The notes under the pieces are model-generated. The model was given only the letters and a program-made list of their open reading frames with translations, was not told the origin of the DNA and ran no database searches. A stretch of 28,266 nt of DNA from a virus, in IMG/VR virus record IMGVR_UViG_3300048555_000110, positions 1 through 28,266 of that record. One strand, written 5' to 3'. Positions within the stretch are counted from its first letter, which is position 1, and each line of letters begins with the position of its first letter. This document shows positions 1 to 7,208 of the stretch, one piece after another. A program made the position numbers and the translations under genes.

Positions 1-1
1 G

Positions 2-397
2 AATGGCATAGTAATCTCTTTTGCAACGCCGATTAAACAGATGCTGACTGCGATAGCAGGGGATGAGTACATCTTTGGGACGAAGAAGAACGCGATAGTA
101 CCGCACCTTGGGGTGACAGGACGGTTCCTTATGCAGACATTGGGGACGGAATGGGGACGCGAAACAATCGACCAGGACATATGGGTGAACTCAGTGCGTC
201 GTATGTTAACGAAGAGCTTCTTCAGTGAGTACACTCCTGTGATCATCGATGACTTACGCTTTGAGAACGAAGCCAAGATGGTACGGGAGATGGGCGGGGA
301 AGTATGGGAGATTGATCGTAAAGATTTTACTCCTGAGAACGACGGACACATCTCAGAGATGGGCGTAAAGGCTGTCGATAAGAAAGTCCTGATATGA
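2..397 (+). CDS. Deoxynucleoside monophosphate kinase-like protein (5' end missing)
   Basis: The reading frame is open from base 2, so the true start lies upstream of the window; the ATG at 41 is probably internal. The visible 131 residues include a GRFLMQTLGTEWGRE segment and a following IIDDLRFENEA stretch. These look like the C-terminal half of phage dNMP kinases (T4 gp1-like P-loop kinase fold), which convert dNMPs to dNDPs for phage DNA synthesis. The P-loop itself would lie upstream and is not visible, so catalytic competence cannot be judged. The stop overlaps the next ATG in an ATGA, indicating translational coupling. The family call rests on recognising these motifs; another P-loop nucleotide kinase-like protein is possible. 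Confidence 0.68.
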   Translation, partial: NGIVISFATPIKQMLTAIAGDEYIFGTKKNAIVPHLGVTGRFLMQTLGTEWGRETIDQDIWVNSVRRMLTKSFFSEYTPVIIDDLRFENEAKMVREMGGEVWEIDRKDFTPENDGHISEMGVKAVDKKVLI

Positions 398-717
398 ACG
401 AAGAAGAAGATTTGTCTTTTTCTAGCGGCGACTTGATGTCGTATGGATCGGAGTATGGACAAGGTGATTGGTTATACTTTGCCAGCGACTTTCCTGCGTA
501 TGAAGATGTCGTCAAAGGCTTTGATAACTTTTGGAATAATACCCAAGTAAAAGAGTTTCCAAAAGATGAGAACGGAAATAACTTGCGTGATGAGAACGGA
601 GAGATAATAGTCATCCGCACAAACAAACCAAGAAAGCGTTTAAAGACGCAGCTTTATTTCCATAACCACAAAAAAAGAAAAGCAAAAACGAATAATGAAA
701 GTACTGAAATTAGCTGA
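394..717 (+). CDS. Small hypothetical protein, acidic N-terminus and basic C-terminus
   Basis: This is a 107-residue protein I do not recognise. The N-terminus starts MNEEED and stays acidic and aromatic (Tyr, Trp, Phe rich) through about residue 50. A short internal near-repeat, DENGN followed by DENGE, lies in the middle. The last 30 residues are strongly basic, with KPRKRLK and HKKRKAK. No membrane segment or catalytic motif is visible. The start overlaps the kinase-like gene by 4 bases and the end overlaps the integrase by 23 bases, which supports it being a real gene in the early transcript. A basic tail could bind nucleic acid, but that is only inference. Confidence 0.55.
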   Translation: MNEEEDLSFSSGDLMSYGSEYGQGDWLYFASDFPAYEDVVKGFDNFWNNTQVKEFPKDENGNNLRDENGEIIVIRTNKPRKRLKTQLYFHNHKKRKAKTNNESTEIS

Positions 718-1528
718 CGAAGTATACAAGAGACACTGGCGCGGGTGTAAGGATGGAATGGGATTACTAAACAATGCGGAGGATGTATGTAAGCGTCTTG
801 GGAACGACGTTGAGATCCGCGAAGTAAACGAACGAAGGATCGACGACCTGGTGCTGGGTTTAGAAGACGATAACAAGGCGGCAGGCACGATTAACAAGCG
901 ATTGGCGGCGTTATCAAAGATGTTACGCTTCGCTTATAGACGCGGTTATATCGAGCGTATGCCCGTGATTGAACGGAAGAAGGAACCGCAGGGTCGTATG
1001 CGTTGGTTGAGCGAGGAGGAAGAGTATCGTATGCTAGGAAAGTTTCATGCGATGGGTAAGCCTTTCATAGCTGACTTCTGCAAGATACTTATTGATACTG
1101 GAATGAGGACGGGTGAGCTGTTTAAGTTGCGGGGCAGGGATGTCGATATAAGCGGGGTAAACTTCCAACGCATGATCCATTTGTGGGAGACAAAGAATGG
1201 TAAATCGAGATCCATCCCGGTTACTAATCGTGTGTACGAGATATTATGTCGTTATAAAACATCGAACGACGCTTTATTGTTTACCTTTAAGCAACACACT
1301 TTAAATCGTGCTTGGAAACAGATGAAGACTGAGCTTGGTATGGACGACGATAAAGAGTTTATACCGCATTGCTTGCGTCATACTTGTGCGTCCAGGTTGG
1401 TACAACGAGGAGTAGACATTCGTGTAGTACAGGAGTGGCTCGGACATAGCTCGATACAAACGACGATGAGGTACGCCAAGATCGCTCCTAAGAATTTAGC
1501 AGATGCGAGAGATGTTTTGGAAGCATGA
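695..1528 (+). CDS. int: Tyrosine integrase (site-specific recombinase)
   Basis: This 277-residue protein should recombine phage DNA with a host attachment site. The N-terminal 90 residues form a core-binding SAM-like domain (INKRLAALSKMLRFAYRRGYI). The catalytic domain shows the full set of residues: Arg138 in TGMRTGEL, Lys167 or Lys170 in the TKNGKSRSIPV hairpin, His225 and Arg228 in HCLRHT, His251 in LGHSS, and nucleophile Tyr260 in TMRYAKI. Nothing is truncated relative to short phage integrases. An integrase directly ahead of the single-subunit RNA polymerase is the arrangement known from marine T7-like phages such as P-SSP7 and the HTVC pelagiphages. No tRNA-like attP core was found nearby, so the attachment site may lie upstream of the window. 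Start 695 gives a typical N-terminus, although it overlaps the previous gene. Confidence 0.95.
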   Translation: MKVLKLADEVYKRHWRGCKDGMGLLNNAEDVCKRLGNDVEIREVNERRIDDLVLGLEDDNKAAGTINKRLAALSKMLRFAYRRGYIERMPVIERKKEPQGRMRWLSEEEEYRMLGKFHAMGKPFIADFCKILIDTGMRTGELFKLRGRDVDISGVNFQRMIHLWETKNGKSRSIPVTNRVYEILCRYKTSNDALLFTFKQHTLNRAWKQMKTELGMDDDKEFIPHCLRHTCASRLVQRGVDIRVVQEWLGHSSIQTTMRYAKIAPKNLADARDVLEA

Positions 1529-2175
1529 AGACGATAGAAGATTTTCGTATAAATAAACTGCTTAGACAGACAGCTCTACAGACAGGTAACCCTAGAGGGA
1601 CTTACAAACGTAATGAACCACATCCATATGTAGAGGGTTTATTTTATTATAGTTGGATAGAGGGAAAGGAGCGTTGGCATGATAGTGATTCTGTCAAAAG
1701 AATGAAGGAGCGCGACAGTAGGTGGAACAAATCTAATAAAGCGAAAGACGCACAATTGAAACATAGTCGAACTGAAAAGCGAAAAGTTTGGACTAAAAAT
1801 TATCAACAAACTGATGCTTACAAAGCTTATCAAGATGCTTATAAAAAGGAAGGTAAAAGAGCAAAAGTACAATCACGTTACAAAAAATCTGACAAAGGTA
1901 AGGCGAAAAACAATGTATACTTAAGCCAACGCAGAGTTAAAGAAAGAGGTTTTTTCAGTAAAATGACACAGGATGAAAAGCTTCTTTTAAAACGATTTTA
2001 TGAGTGGCGTGTACGTATCCAAAAAAAGTTAGGAATAAAATTTAATGTAGATCACATCATTCCTTTAAGCGTAGGTGGTACTCATCACCCTTCAAACCTT
2101 CAAGTAGTGCCTGCTAAGTGGAATCGTCGTAAGCATAACAGAAACTCTGATCGTTGGTTGCCTAACGGTTTTTAA
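1525..2175 (+). CDS. HNH endonuclease, probably free-standing homing type
   Basis: This is a 216-residue protein. Its C-terminus holds a clear HNH nuclease core: NVDHIIPLSVGG, then SNLQVVPAKWN and RRKHN, the His-Asn-His/Asn ribbon that binds a metal and cuts DNA. Residues about 60-140 are rich in Lys, Tyr and Gln with a loose repeated pattern (KSNKAKDAQ, YKKSDKGKAK), probably a DNA-contacting region. It overlaps the integrase stop in ATGA. Hand counting gives about 34% GC for 1741-1920, clearly lower than most neighbours, which suggests it arrived separately. Free-standing HNH genes are common mobile passengers in T7-like phages. Other roles, such as packaging-associated HNH, seem less likely because no terminase is nearby. 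Confidence 0.85.
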   Translation: MKTIEDFRINKLLRQTALQTGNPRGTYKRNEPHPYVEGLFYYSWIEGKERWHDSDSVKRMKERDSRWNKSNKAKDAQLKHSRTEKRKVWTKNYQQTDAYKAYQDAYKKEGKRAKVQSRYKKSDKGKAKNNVYLSQRRVKERGFFSKMTQDEKLLLKRFYEWRVRIQKKLGIKFNVDHIIPLSVGGTHHPSNLQVVPAKWNRRKHNRNSDRWLPNGF

Positions 2176-2179
2176 AGAT

Positions 2180-2206
2180 TTGACAAGTCTTCGAAATAAA
2201 TATCTT
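2180..2206 (+). promoter_or_regulatory. Possible host sigma70-type promoter ahead of RNA polymerase
   Basis: TTGACA at 2180-2185 is a perfect -35 match. TATCTT at 2201-2206 is a 4/6 match for -10 at a short 15-base spacing; TTATCT at 2205-2210 would give 19. It sits in the only gap (44 bases) between the early genes and the phage RNA polymerase, where host transcription would be needed. Spacing is suboptimal, and the start site would fall only a few bases before the ATG, so this is tentative. Confidence 0.3.
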
Positions 2207-2219
2207 ATCTAAAAAACGA

Positions 2220-4628
2220 ATGAATCAAAGCGAATTGAATAAGGAGATGGTGTCTCACGGTATTGCCCGTTACCGTCGTCGAGTACAAACAGCCAAGGAA
2301 CGCCGTCAAGAATCTGATTCACCTTATGGTCAGCGATTGTTGCGTAATTATTTACCGCTGTTTATTGATGCTGTAGAAAAGCGTTTTGATTATCATCGTA
2401 AACATCCACATGCTGTACCCGTTTGGATGCCATTGGTATGGGACATGGATACGAGAAAGCTGTGCTTGTTGGCGTTTAAATGCGTCCTTGATGGTATCAG
2501 TGAGCGTCGTCCTTTAACTTCAGCATCTATTCGTATCGCTACTGCTATTGAAGATGAGATCCGTTATCAACGATTAAAGGAGGAATATCCTAAAGTCTTT
2601 TACTACGCACAAAAGGATGTGGAAAAGAATAAGAACGCTTCATATCGCAGACAACGCGAAGCATTCCTGGCACATGAAAGAGGCGAAGCAAAGAAGGGCC
2701 ATATCGAAGCTTGGAGACAATGGACTCGTCGTGAAAAGACGATGATGGGTACATGGTTATTGGAATTGATACGAGCCAATACGCATCTTATCGCATTTAA
2801 ACTTATAGGTATACGCAAGCAGAGTGTGTTTCATGTTACAGCTACCGACGAATTATTCGAGTGGATGGCTGAGTATAATAAGGACCAAGAAATTTTGAAA
2901 CCTCTGTGGTTACCAACGGTGGAACTCCCTGAGCAATGGTCGTCTATTTGGGTTGGCGGCTATAACGATATTGAGGGAGTTCCGCCGTTATCTTTTATTA
3001 AGTGTCACGACTATAAGTACATGAACTCGCTGGACTTTGACGCGATGAAACCTGTAGTCGATGGGGTCAATCATTTACAAGCGACCAAATGGGAGGTAAA
3101 CGAAGACATTCTAGGTATCGCTAAATGGGCGTGGCAAAACAATAAAGAGATTGGTGAGATGATACGTCGTGAAGACTATGAGTTACCTGTATGGAAGCCC
3201 GAGTATGACGACGATGAAGACGGAGCCAAGGAGTTTAGTCGTAAGTGTGGAAGCATTCATCGTTTGAACATTGCGATGAGATCCAAGCGTTTGATGATTA
3301 TGAAGACGCTATGGACGGCTGAAAGATTCGAAGATAAAACGATATACTTTCCACATCATTTAGATTTCAGGGGTCGCATGTACCCTATTCCTTATTTTCT
3401 ATCTCCGCAAGGGACCGACCTATCAAAAGGCTTGTTACGTTTTGCTACATCGCAAACAATAAACAACGACGCTGATGCACGATGGTTGGCGATCCACGGA
3501 GCAAACTGTTTTGGACACAACAAACTGACATTCGACGAGCGAGTTGAGTGGGTGAATAGCAGACGCAAAGAAATCGAAGAAGTACACCAAGACCCGCAAG
3601 TGAATGACTGGTGGCAAGCTGCGGAAGAACCGTGGCAATTCTTAGCGTTCTGTCGTGAATGGGCGCGTTACTTGGAGCAAGGCTATGGCTTTGAAACTAA
3701 ACTTCCTTGTGCTATGGACGCGTCTAATAACGGTATTCAAATACTCAGCTTGCTCGGTCGTGATGAAATAGGAGGACGAGCCACTAACGTCGTCGCAACT
3801 GAACAGCCCGCCGATCTATACACATATGTAAGTGACCGTGTTAATGAGTTGTTGAAGATGCATATGGAGAAAGGTAATCATGTTGCGGCGGCGTGGCTCA
3901 AGTTTGGTATTGATCGCAAGACAACCAAACAACCTGTGATGGTTAAGCCTTATGGTGGGACACAATATTCCTGTCGTGAATTGATTAGCGATTGGTATCG
4001 CGATAAATGCATGGCTCACTCACTCGATCCTTTCGGATATGAAGCGACGGAAGCAATCGGCTATTTAAATAAGTTAGTATGGCAGGCGATGAACGATTGC
4101 ATGAAGCGTCCGACAGAGGTCATGAAGTGGTTACAACAAACAGTCAGGATCTTAGGCAAGGAAGATAAGCCGATTACCTGGACGACTCCATCAGGATTTA
4201 AAATAAAACAGAACTACATCAACAATAAAACAGTACGAATACAGACACTGCTGGGCGATAAGATCTCATGGATCAAATGTCGGGAACCACAGTTAGGTGT
4301 CGATAAAACACGACAAGCAAACGGAATTAGTCCTAACTTCGTTCACAGTCTCGATGCAAGCGTCGCTCAACAGACAGCGACCAAGGCGAAAGCTGCAGGC
4401 ATTGAGGCATTGGCGATGGTACACGATTCTTTTGCGACGCACTCAACGCATTGTGATAAGTTGTCACAGTTAACAAGAGAGACTACAGCCGATATATTTT
4501 CTACTGATCAACTCGCAAAGTTTCGCGACGAGATCTCAACACAAACAGAGAAGGAGTTACCTGAGCTACCGACTTATGGAAAGTTAGATCCAAAGGACGT
4601 GTTAGACTCACAATACTTCTTCGCATAA
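2220..4628 (+). CDS. T7-like single-subunit DNA-dependent RNA polymerase
   Basis: This 802-residue enzyme transcribes the phage middle and late genes (T7 gp1 is 883 residues). The palm and finger motifs are intact. Asp500 in the AMDASNNGIQ block corresponds to T7 Asp537. Lys570 and Tyr578 in TKQPVMVKPYGG correspond to T7 Lys631 and Tyr639 with identical spacing. Asp736 in MVHDSFATHS corresponds to T7 Asp812. The C-terminus ends in YFFA, resembling the functionally important Phe-Ala end of T7 RNA polymerase. HFRGRMYPIP-type sequence (LDFRGRMYPIPYF) is the conserved T/DxxGR region. No Shine-Dalgarno is evident before the ATG at 2220. It follows a short gap with a possible host promoter and precedes the replication block. 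Confidence 0.98.
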   Translation: MNQSELNKEMVSHGIARYRRRVQTAKERRQESDSPYGQRLLRNYLPLFIDAVEKRFDYHRKHPHAVPVWMPLVWDMDTRKLCLLAFKCVLDGISERRPLTSASIRIATAIEDEIRYQRLKEEYPKVFYYAQKDVEKNKNASYRRQREAFLAHERGEAKKGHIEAWRQWTRREKTMMGTWLLELIRANTHLIAFKLIGIRKQSVFHVTATDELFEWMAEYNKDQEILKPLWLPTVELPEQWSSIWVGGYNDIEGVPPLSFIKCHDYKYMNSLDFDAMKPVVDGVNHLQATKWEVNEDILGIAKWAWQNNKEIGEMIRREDYELPVWKPEYDDDEDGAKEFSRKCGSIHRLNIAMRSKRLMIMKTLWTAERFEDKTIYFPHHLDFRGRMYPIPYFLSPQGTDLSKGLLRFATSQTINNDADARWLAIHGANCFGHNKLTFDERVEWVNSRRKEIEEVHQDPQVNDWWQAAEEPWQFLAFCREWARYLEQGYGFETKLPCAMDASNNGIQILSLLGRDEIGGRATNVVATEQPADLYTYVSDRVNELLKMHMEKGNHVAAAWLKFGIDRKTTKQPVMVKPYGGTQYSCRELISDWYRDKCMAHSLDPFGYEATEAIGYLNKLVWQAMNDCMKRPTEVMKWLQQTVRILGKEDKPITWTTPSGFKIKQNYINNKTVRIQTLLGDKISWIKCREPQLGVDKTRQANGISPNFVHSLDASVAQQTATKAKAAGIEALAMVHDSFATHSTHCDKLSQLTRETTADIFSTDQLAKFRDEISTQTEKELPELPTYGKLDPKDVLDSQYFFA

Positions 4629-4638
4629 AAGGAGATAA
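4629..4638 (+). promoter_or_regulatory. Strong ribosome binding site, AAGGAGATAA, for the SSB gene
   Basis: AAGGAGATAA lies 8 bases before the ATG at 4647 (GGAG to ATG gap 12). The same ten bases occur before the major capsid gene at 13666-13675 and at 13550-13559. It resembles the efficient T7 gene 10 leader and fits the expected high abundance of SSB and capsid protein. Confidence 0.7.
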
Positions 4639-4646
4639 CAACAACC

Positions 4647-5261
4647 ATGAATACACTAACCACACCTATAGGTACAGCTCGTTATTGCTGGCTTACTAAT
4701 CCTTCAAAGGGACAATACGACGGAGAGCACGGTCTTTACCGTTGTGAATTAGTCCTTGAGAAATCAGATTGGGAGGCATTAAAAACTCAGCTAAAGCCTA
4801 TCTATGACACAGCTTACGATGCAGAATGTAAGAAGCAAGGTAAGGAACTAAAGAAAGCAGAAACGCCTTTTAAGATCGACGCTGAAGGCAATCACTACAT
4901 CAAGACGAAATTGAAAGCAGGAGGTATTGATCGGAATAATAAACCTTACACGCTATCAGTCGCTCGTCACGATTCACAAGGTAACCCAATCACTGATGAC
5001 ACTATTGTCGGAGGAGGCAGCCGGATAAAACTAGGAATTAAAGTACGTCCTTGGTTTGTCGGACAACACGGATTTGGAATCACACTTGAACCACACGCTG
5101 TACAAATTATTGAATTAGCAGAGGTTTCAGGCGGTGGTAAATTCGACTTCACATCAGAAGAGAACGGTTACACACATGGCGGAGAAAGTTACGAGTTCTC
5201 CGAAGAAAAACCTAATGCCGAAACGAAAGAGGAGAACAAACCGCTCGCGGCGGACTTCTAA
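4647..5261 (+). CDS. T7 gp2.5-like single-stranded DNA-binding protein
   Basis: This is a 204-residue protein (T7 gp2.5 is 232) that coats ssDNA and coordinates polymerase and helicase at the fork. The body shows alternating strand-like segments expected of an OB fold (ARYCWLTNPSKG, YRCELVLEKSDW, RIKLGIKVRPW). The last 40 residues are acidic and end in Phe (EENKPLAADF), like the acidic tail and terminal Phe of gp2.5 that contact replisome partners. It is preceded by a strong AAGGAGATAA ribosome binding site. The position between RNA polymerase and endonuclease matches T7 gene order. The family is recognised by context, tail and strand pattern rather than by a catalytic motif. Confidence 0.88.
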   Translation: MNTLTTPIGTARYCWLTNPSKGQYDGEHGLYRCELVLEKSDWEALKTQLKPIYDTAYDAECKKQGKELKKAETPFKIDAEGNHYIKTKLKAGGIDRNNKPYTLSVARHDSQGNPITDDTIVGGGSRIKLGIKVRPWFVGQHGFGITLEPHAVQIIELAEVSGGGKFDFTSEENGYTHGGESYEFSEEKPNAETKEENKPLAADF

Positions 5262-5667
5262 TTTTCGTTCTGGATTTGAAGCGAAGACCGCTGACTATTT
5301 GAGGCGGTTGGGCATCGAGTTCGAGTACGAAAGTTTGAAGATCAATTATATGCGAGAAGCTACATACACGCCTGACTTTATATTACCTAATGGAATCATC
5401 GTTGAGACTAAAGGGCTATGGAAAAGTGAGGATAGAACGAAGCACTTGCTGATCAAAGAACAACATCCCGAACTCGATGTCCGTCTTTGCTTTCAAAATG
5501 CATCAAATAAAATACGAAAAAACAGTAAGACTACATATGCTATGTGGTGCGAAAAGAAAGGAATAAAATACTGTGATAAAACCATACCAAAATCATGGCT
5601 GAATACAAAGAAATGCACACGCCGTGTCCAACTTGCGGGTCAAGTGATGCCCGATCAGTCTATCTAG
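5215..5667 (+). CDS. T7 gp3-like endonuclease I (Holliday junction resolvase)
   Basis: This 150-residue nuclease resolves branched DNA and helps degrade host DNA; T7 gp3 has 149 residues. The PD-(D/E)XK core is complete: Glu22 in FRSGFEAK, a Glu in FEYES near 37, Asp54 in TYTPDF, and Glu64 and Lys66 in VETKGLW. These match T7 Asp55, Glu65 and Lys67 in spacing. KHLLIKEQHPELDVR is also shared with gp3. The frame is open further upstream inside the SSB gene, but the ATG at 5215 gives the family length and a basic N-terminus (PKRKRRTNRSRR); the ATG at 5176 is an alternative. It overlaps the SSB end by 47 bases and the primase start by 73, an unusually long overlap. Confidence 0.95.
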   Translation: MPKRKRRTNRSRRTSNFRSGFEAKTADYLRRLGIEFEYESLKINYMREATYTPDFILPNGIIVETKGLWKSEDRTKHLLIKEQHPELDVRLCFQNASNKIRKNSKTTYAMWCEKKGIKYCDKTIPKSWLNTKKCTRRVQLAGQVMPDQSI

Positions 5668-7205
5668 ATGGACACACTCATTGTTTTAGCTGTGGCGAAA
5701 CAGTTCAACCCAATAAACGAATGGAACCACAACAAGAAACCCAACAATCAACATTTATACACAATGGAGAATATACTAATCTTAACCGGAGAAACTTAAC
5801 GGAAGCTACCTGTCGCAAATGGGGATACCAAACAGCGATAGTAAACGGAGAGCAAGCACAGGTAGCAAACTATCGTAGTCGTGACGGTAAACTCGTCGGT
5901 CAGAAAATCAGATTCGCAGATAAGTCATTCAAGATACGAGGCGAGTTAGTCGGCTTATATGGTCAGCATTTATGGCGTGACGGTGGAAGAAAGGTCGTAG
6001 TGACTGAAGGTGAGATCGACGCTTTATCTGTAAGTCAGGCATTCGGACACAAGTGGCCTGTCGTTTCCATTCCGCATGGAGCACAGTCAGGAAAGAATCA
6101 TGTATCACAAGCGCTTGATTGGCTGGAACGCTTTGAAGAAGTGATCTTCATGTACGACATGGACGATGTGGGGCGCAAGGGAGCGACGGAATGTGCGGCG
6201 TTATTAACGCCAGGTAAGGCGAAGATAGCAGAGCTCCCGTTAAAAGATCCGAATGATATGCTGGTAGCTAACCGCTCAAAGGAGTTAGTGGATGCTGTAT
6301 GGCAAGCACGGGAATATCGTCCTGATGGAATCGTCGGGGCCGAAGAACTATGGGAAAAGATTACCGAAGTAAACAACGCGGAGACAGTGCCGTATCCTTA
6401 CGACGAATTAAATCGAATGACATTTGGTTTAAGACGAGGAGAACTGGTTACATTGTGTGCGGGTTCAGGGATAGGTAAGTCGTTGTTCTGCAGGGAGATA
6501 GCATATCATCTATTAGAGCAGGAACAAACGGTAGGATATATCGCGCTCGAGGAGAGTGTCAGACGGACAGCCTTGGGAATCATGGGACTACATATTAATA
6601 AACAATTGCATCTTGAAGACGATGTTCATCATGAAGCGTTACGACCTGTATTCGAAGAGACGGTAGGTAACGGACGCTTTTATACTTACGATCACTTCGG
6701 TAGTTGTGACTCGGATAATCTATTAAATCGCATCAGATACCTATGCAAAGGACTGAACTGTAAATGGATATTCCTTGATCACCTGTCGATTGTAGTGAGC
6801 GGCTTTGACGGCGATGATGAACGACGCTTAATCGACAATACCATGACGAGACTAAGGTCGCTCGTTGAGGAGACTCAATGCGGAATGGTTCTTGTCAGTC
6901 ATCTGAAGCGACCACCAGGCGGTGGACACGAAGAAGGACACGCCACATCCCTGTCACATCTGCGAGGATCTCATGCGATACCGCAGTTGTCGGACATGGT
7001 GATAGGCTTGGAGCGTAATCAACAATCGGAACAAGAAGCAAACCAAACAAAACTACGCGTATTAAAGAATCGTTTCAGTGGCGACACAGGCGAGGCGGGT
7101 ACGCTTTACTTCAACAAACATACAGGGAGATTAAATGACAAGGATACAACGGGGTTTAGACCTATTAATACTAACAATCAAACGGTGGATACGAATCCTT
7201 TTTAA
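5595..7205 (+). CDS. T7 gp4-like primase-helicase
   Basis: This 536-residue bifunctional enzyme unwinds DNA and makes primers (T7 gp4A is 566). A four-cysteine zinc motif is present at Cys11, Cys14, Cys30 and Cys33, so this is the full-length primase form. A TOPRIM-like primase domain follows with VVTEGEIDALS and the acidic YDMDDVGRKGA. The hexameric helicase domain has Walker A GSGIGKS with Lys295, a Walker B-like IFLDHLS, the VLVSHLKRP sensor region, LRGSHAIPQLSDMVIGL and a KNRFSGDTG arginine-finger region. The start at 5595 lies within the endonuclease gene and is needed to include the zinc cysteines. No clear Shine-Dalgarno precedes it, so it may depend on coupling. Confidence 0.97.
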   Translation: MAEYKEMHTPCPTCGSSDARSVYLDGHTHCFSCGETVQPNKRMEPQQETQQSTFIHNGEYTNLNRRNLTEATCRKWGYQTAIVNGEQAQVANYRSRDGKLVGQKIRFADKSFKIRGELVGLYGQHLWRDGGRKVVVTEGEIDALSVSQAFGHKWPVVSIPHGAQSGKNHVSQALDWLERFEEVIFMYDMDDVGRKGATECAALLTPGKAKIAELPLKDPNDMLVANRSKELVDAVWQAREYRPDGIVGAEELWEKITEVNNAETVPYPYDELNRMTFGLRRGELVTLCAGSGIGKSLFCREIAYHLLEQEQTVGYIALEESVRRTALGIMGLHINKQLHLEDDVHHEALRPVFEETVGNGRFYTYDHFGSCDSDNLLNRIRYLCKGLNCKWIFLDHLSIVVSGFDGDDERRLIDNTMTRLRSLVEETQCGMVLVSHLKRPPGGGHEEGHATSLSHLRGSHAIPQLSDMVIGLERNQQSEQEANQTKLRVLKNRFSGDTGEAGTLYFNKHTGRLNDKDTTGFRPINTNNQTVDTNPF

Positions 7206-7208
7206 ACG

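Noticed and set aside
2090-2110. TTCAAAC element near the end of the HNH gene as a tRNA T-loop
   Set aside because: It is within the conserved HNH coding motif and the sides do not pair.
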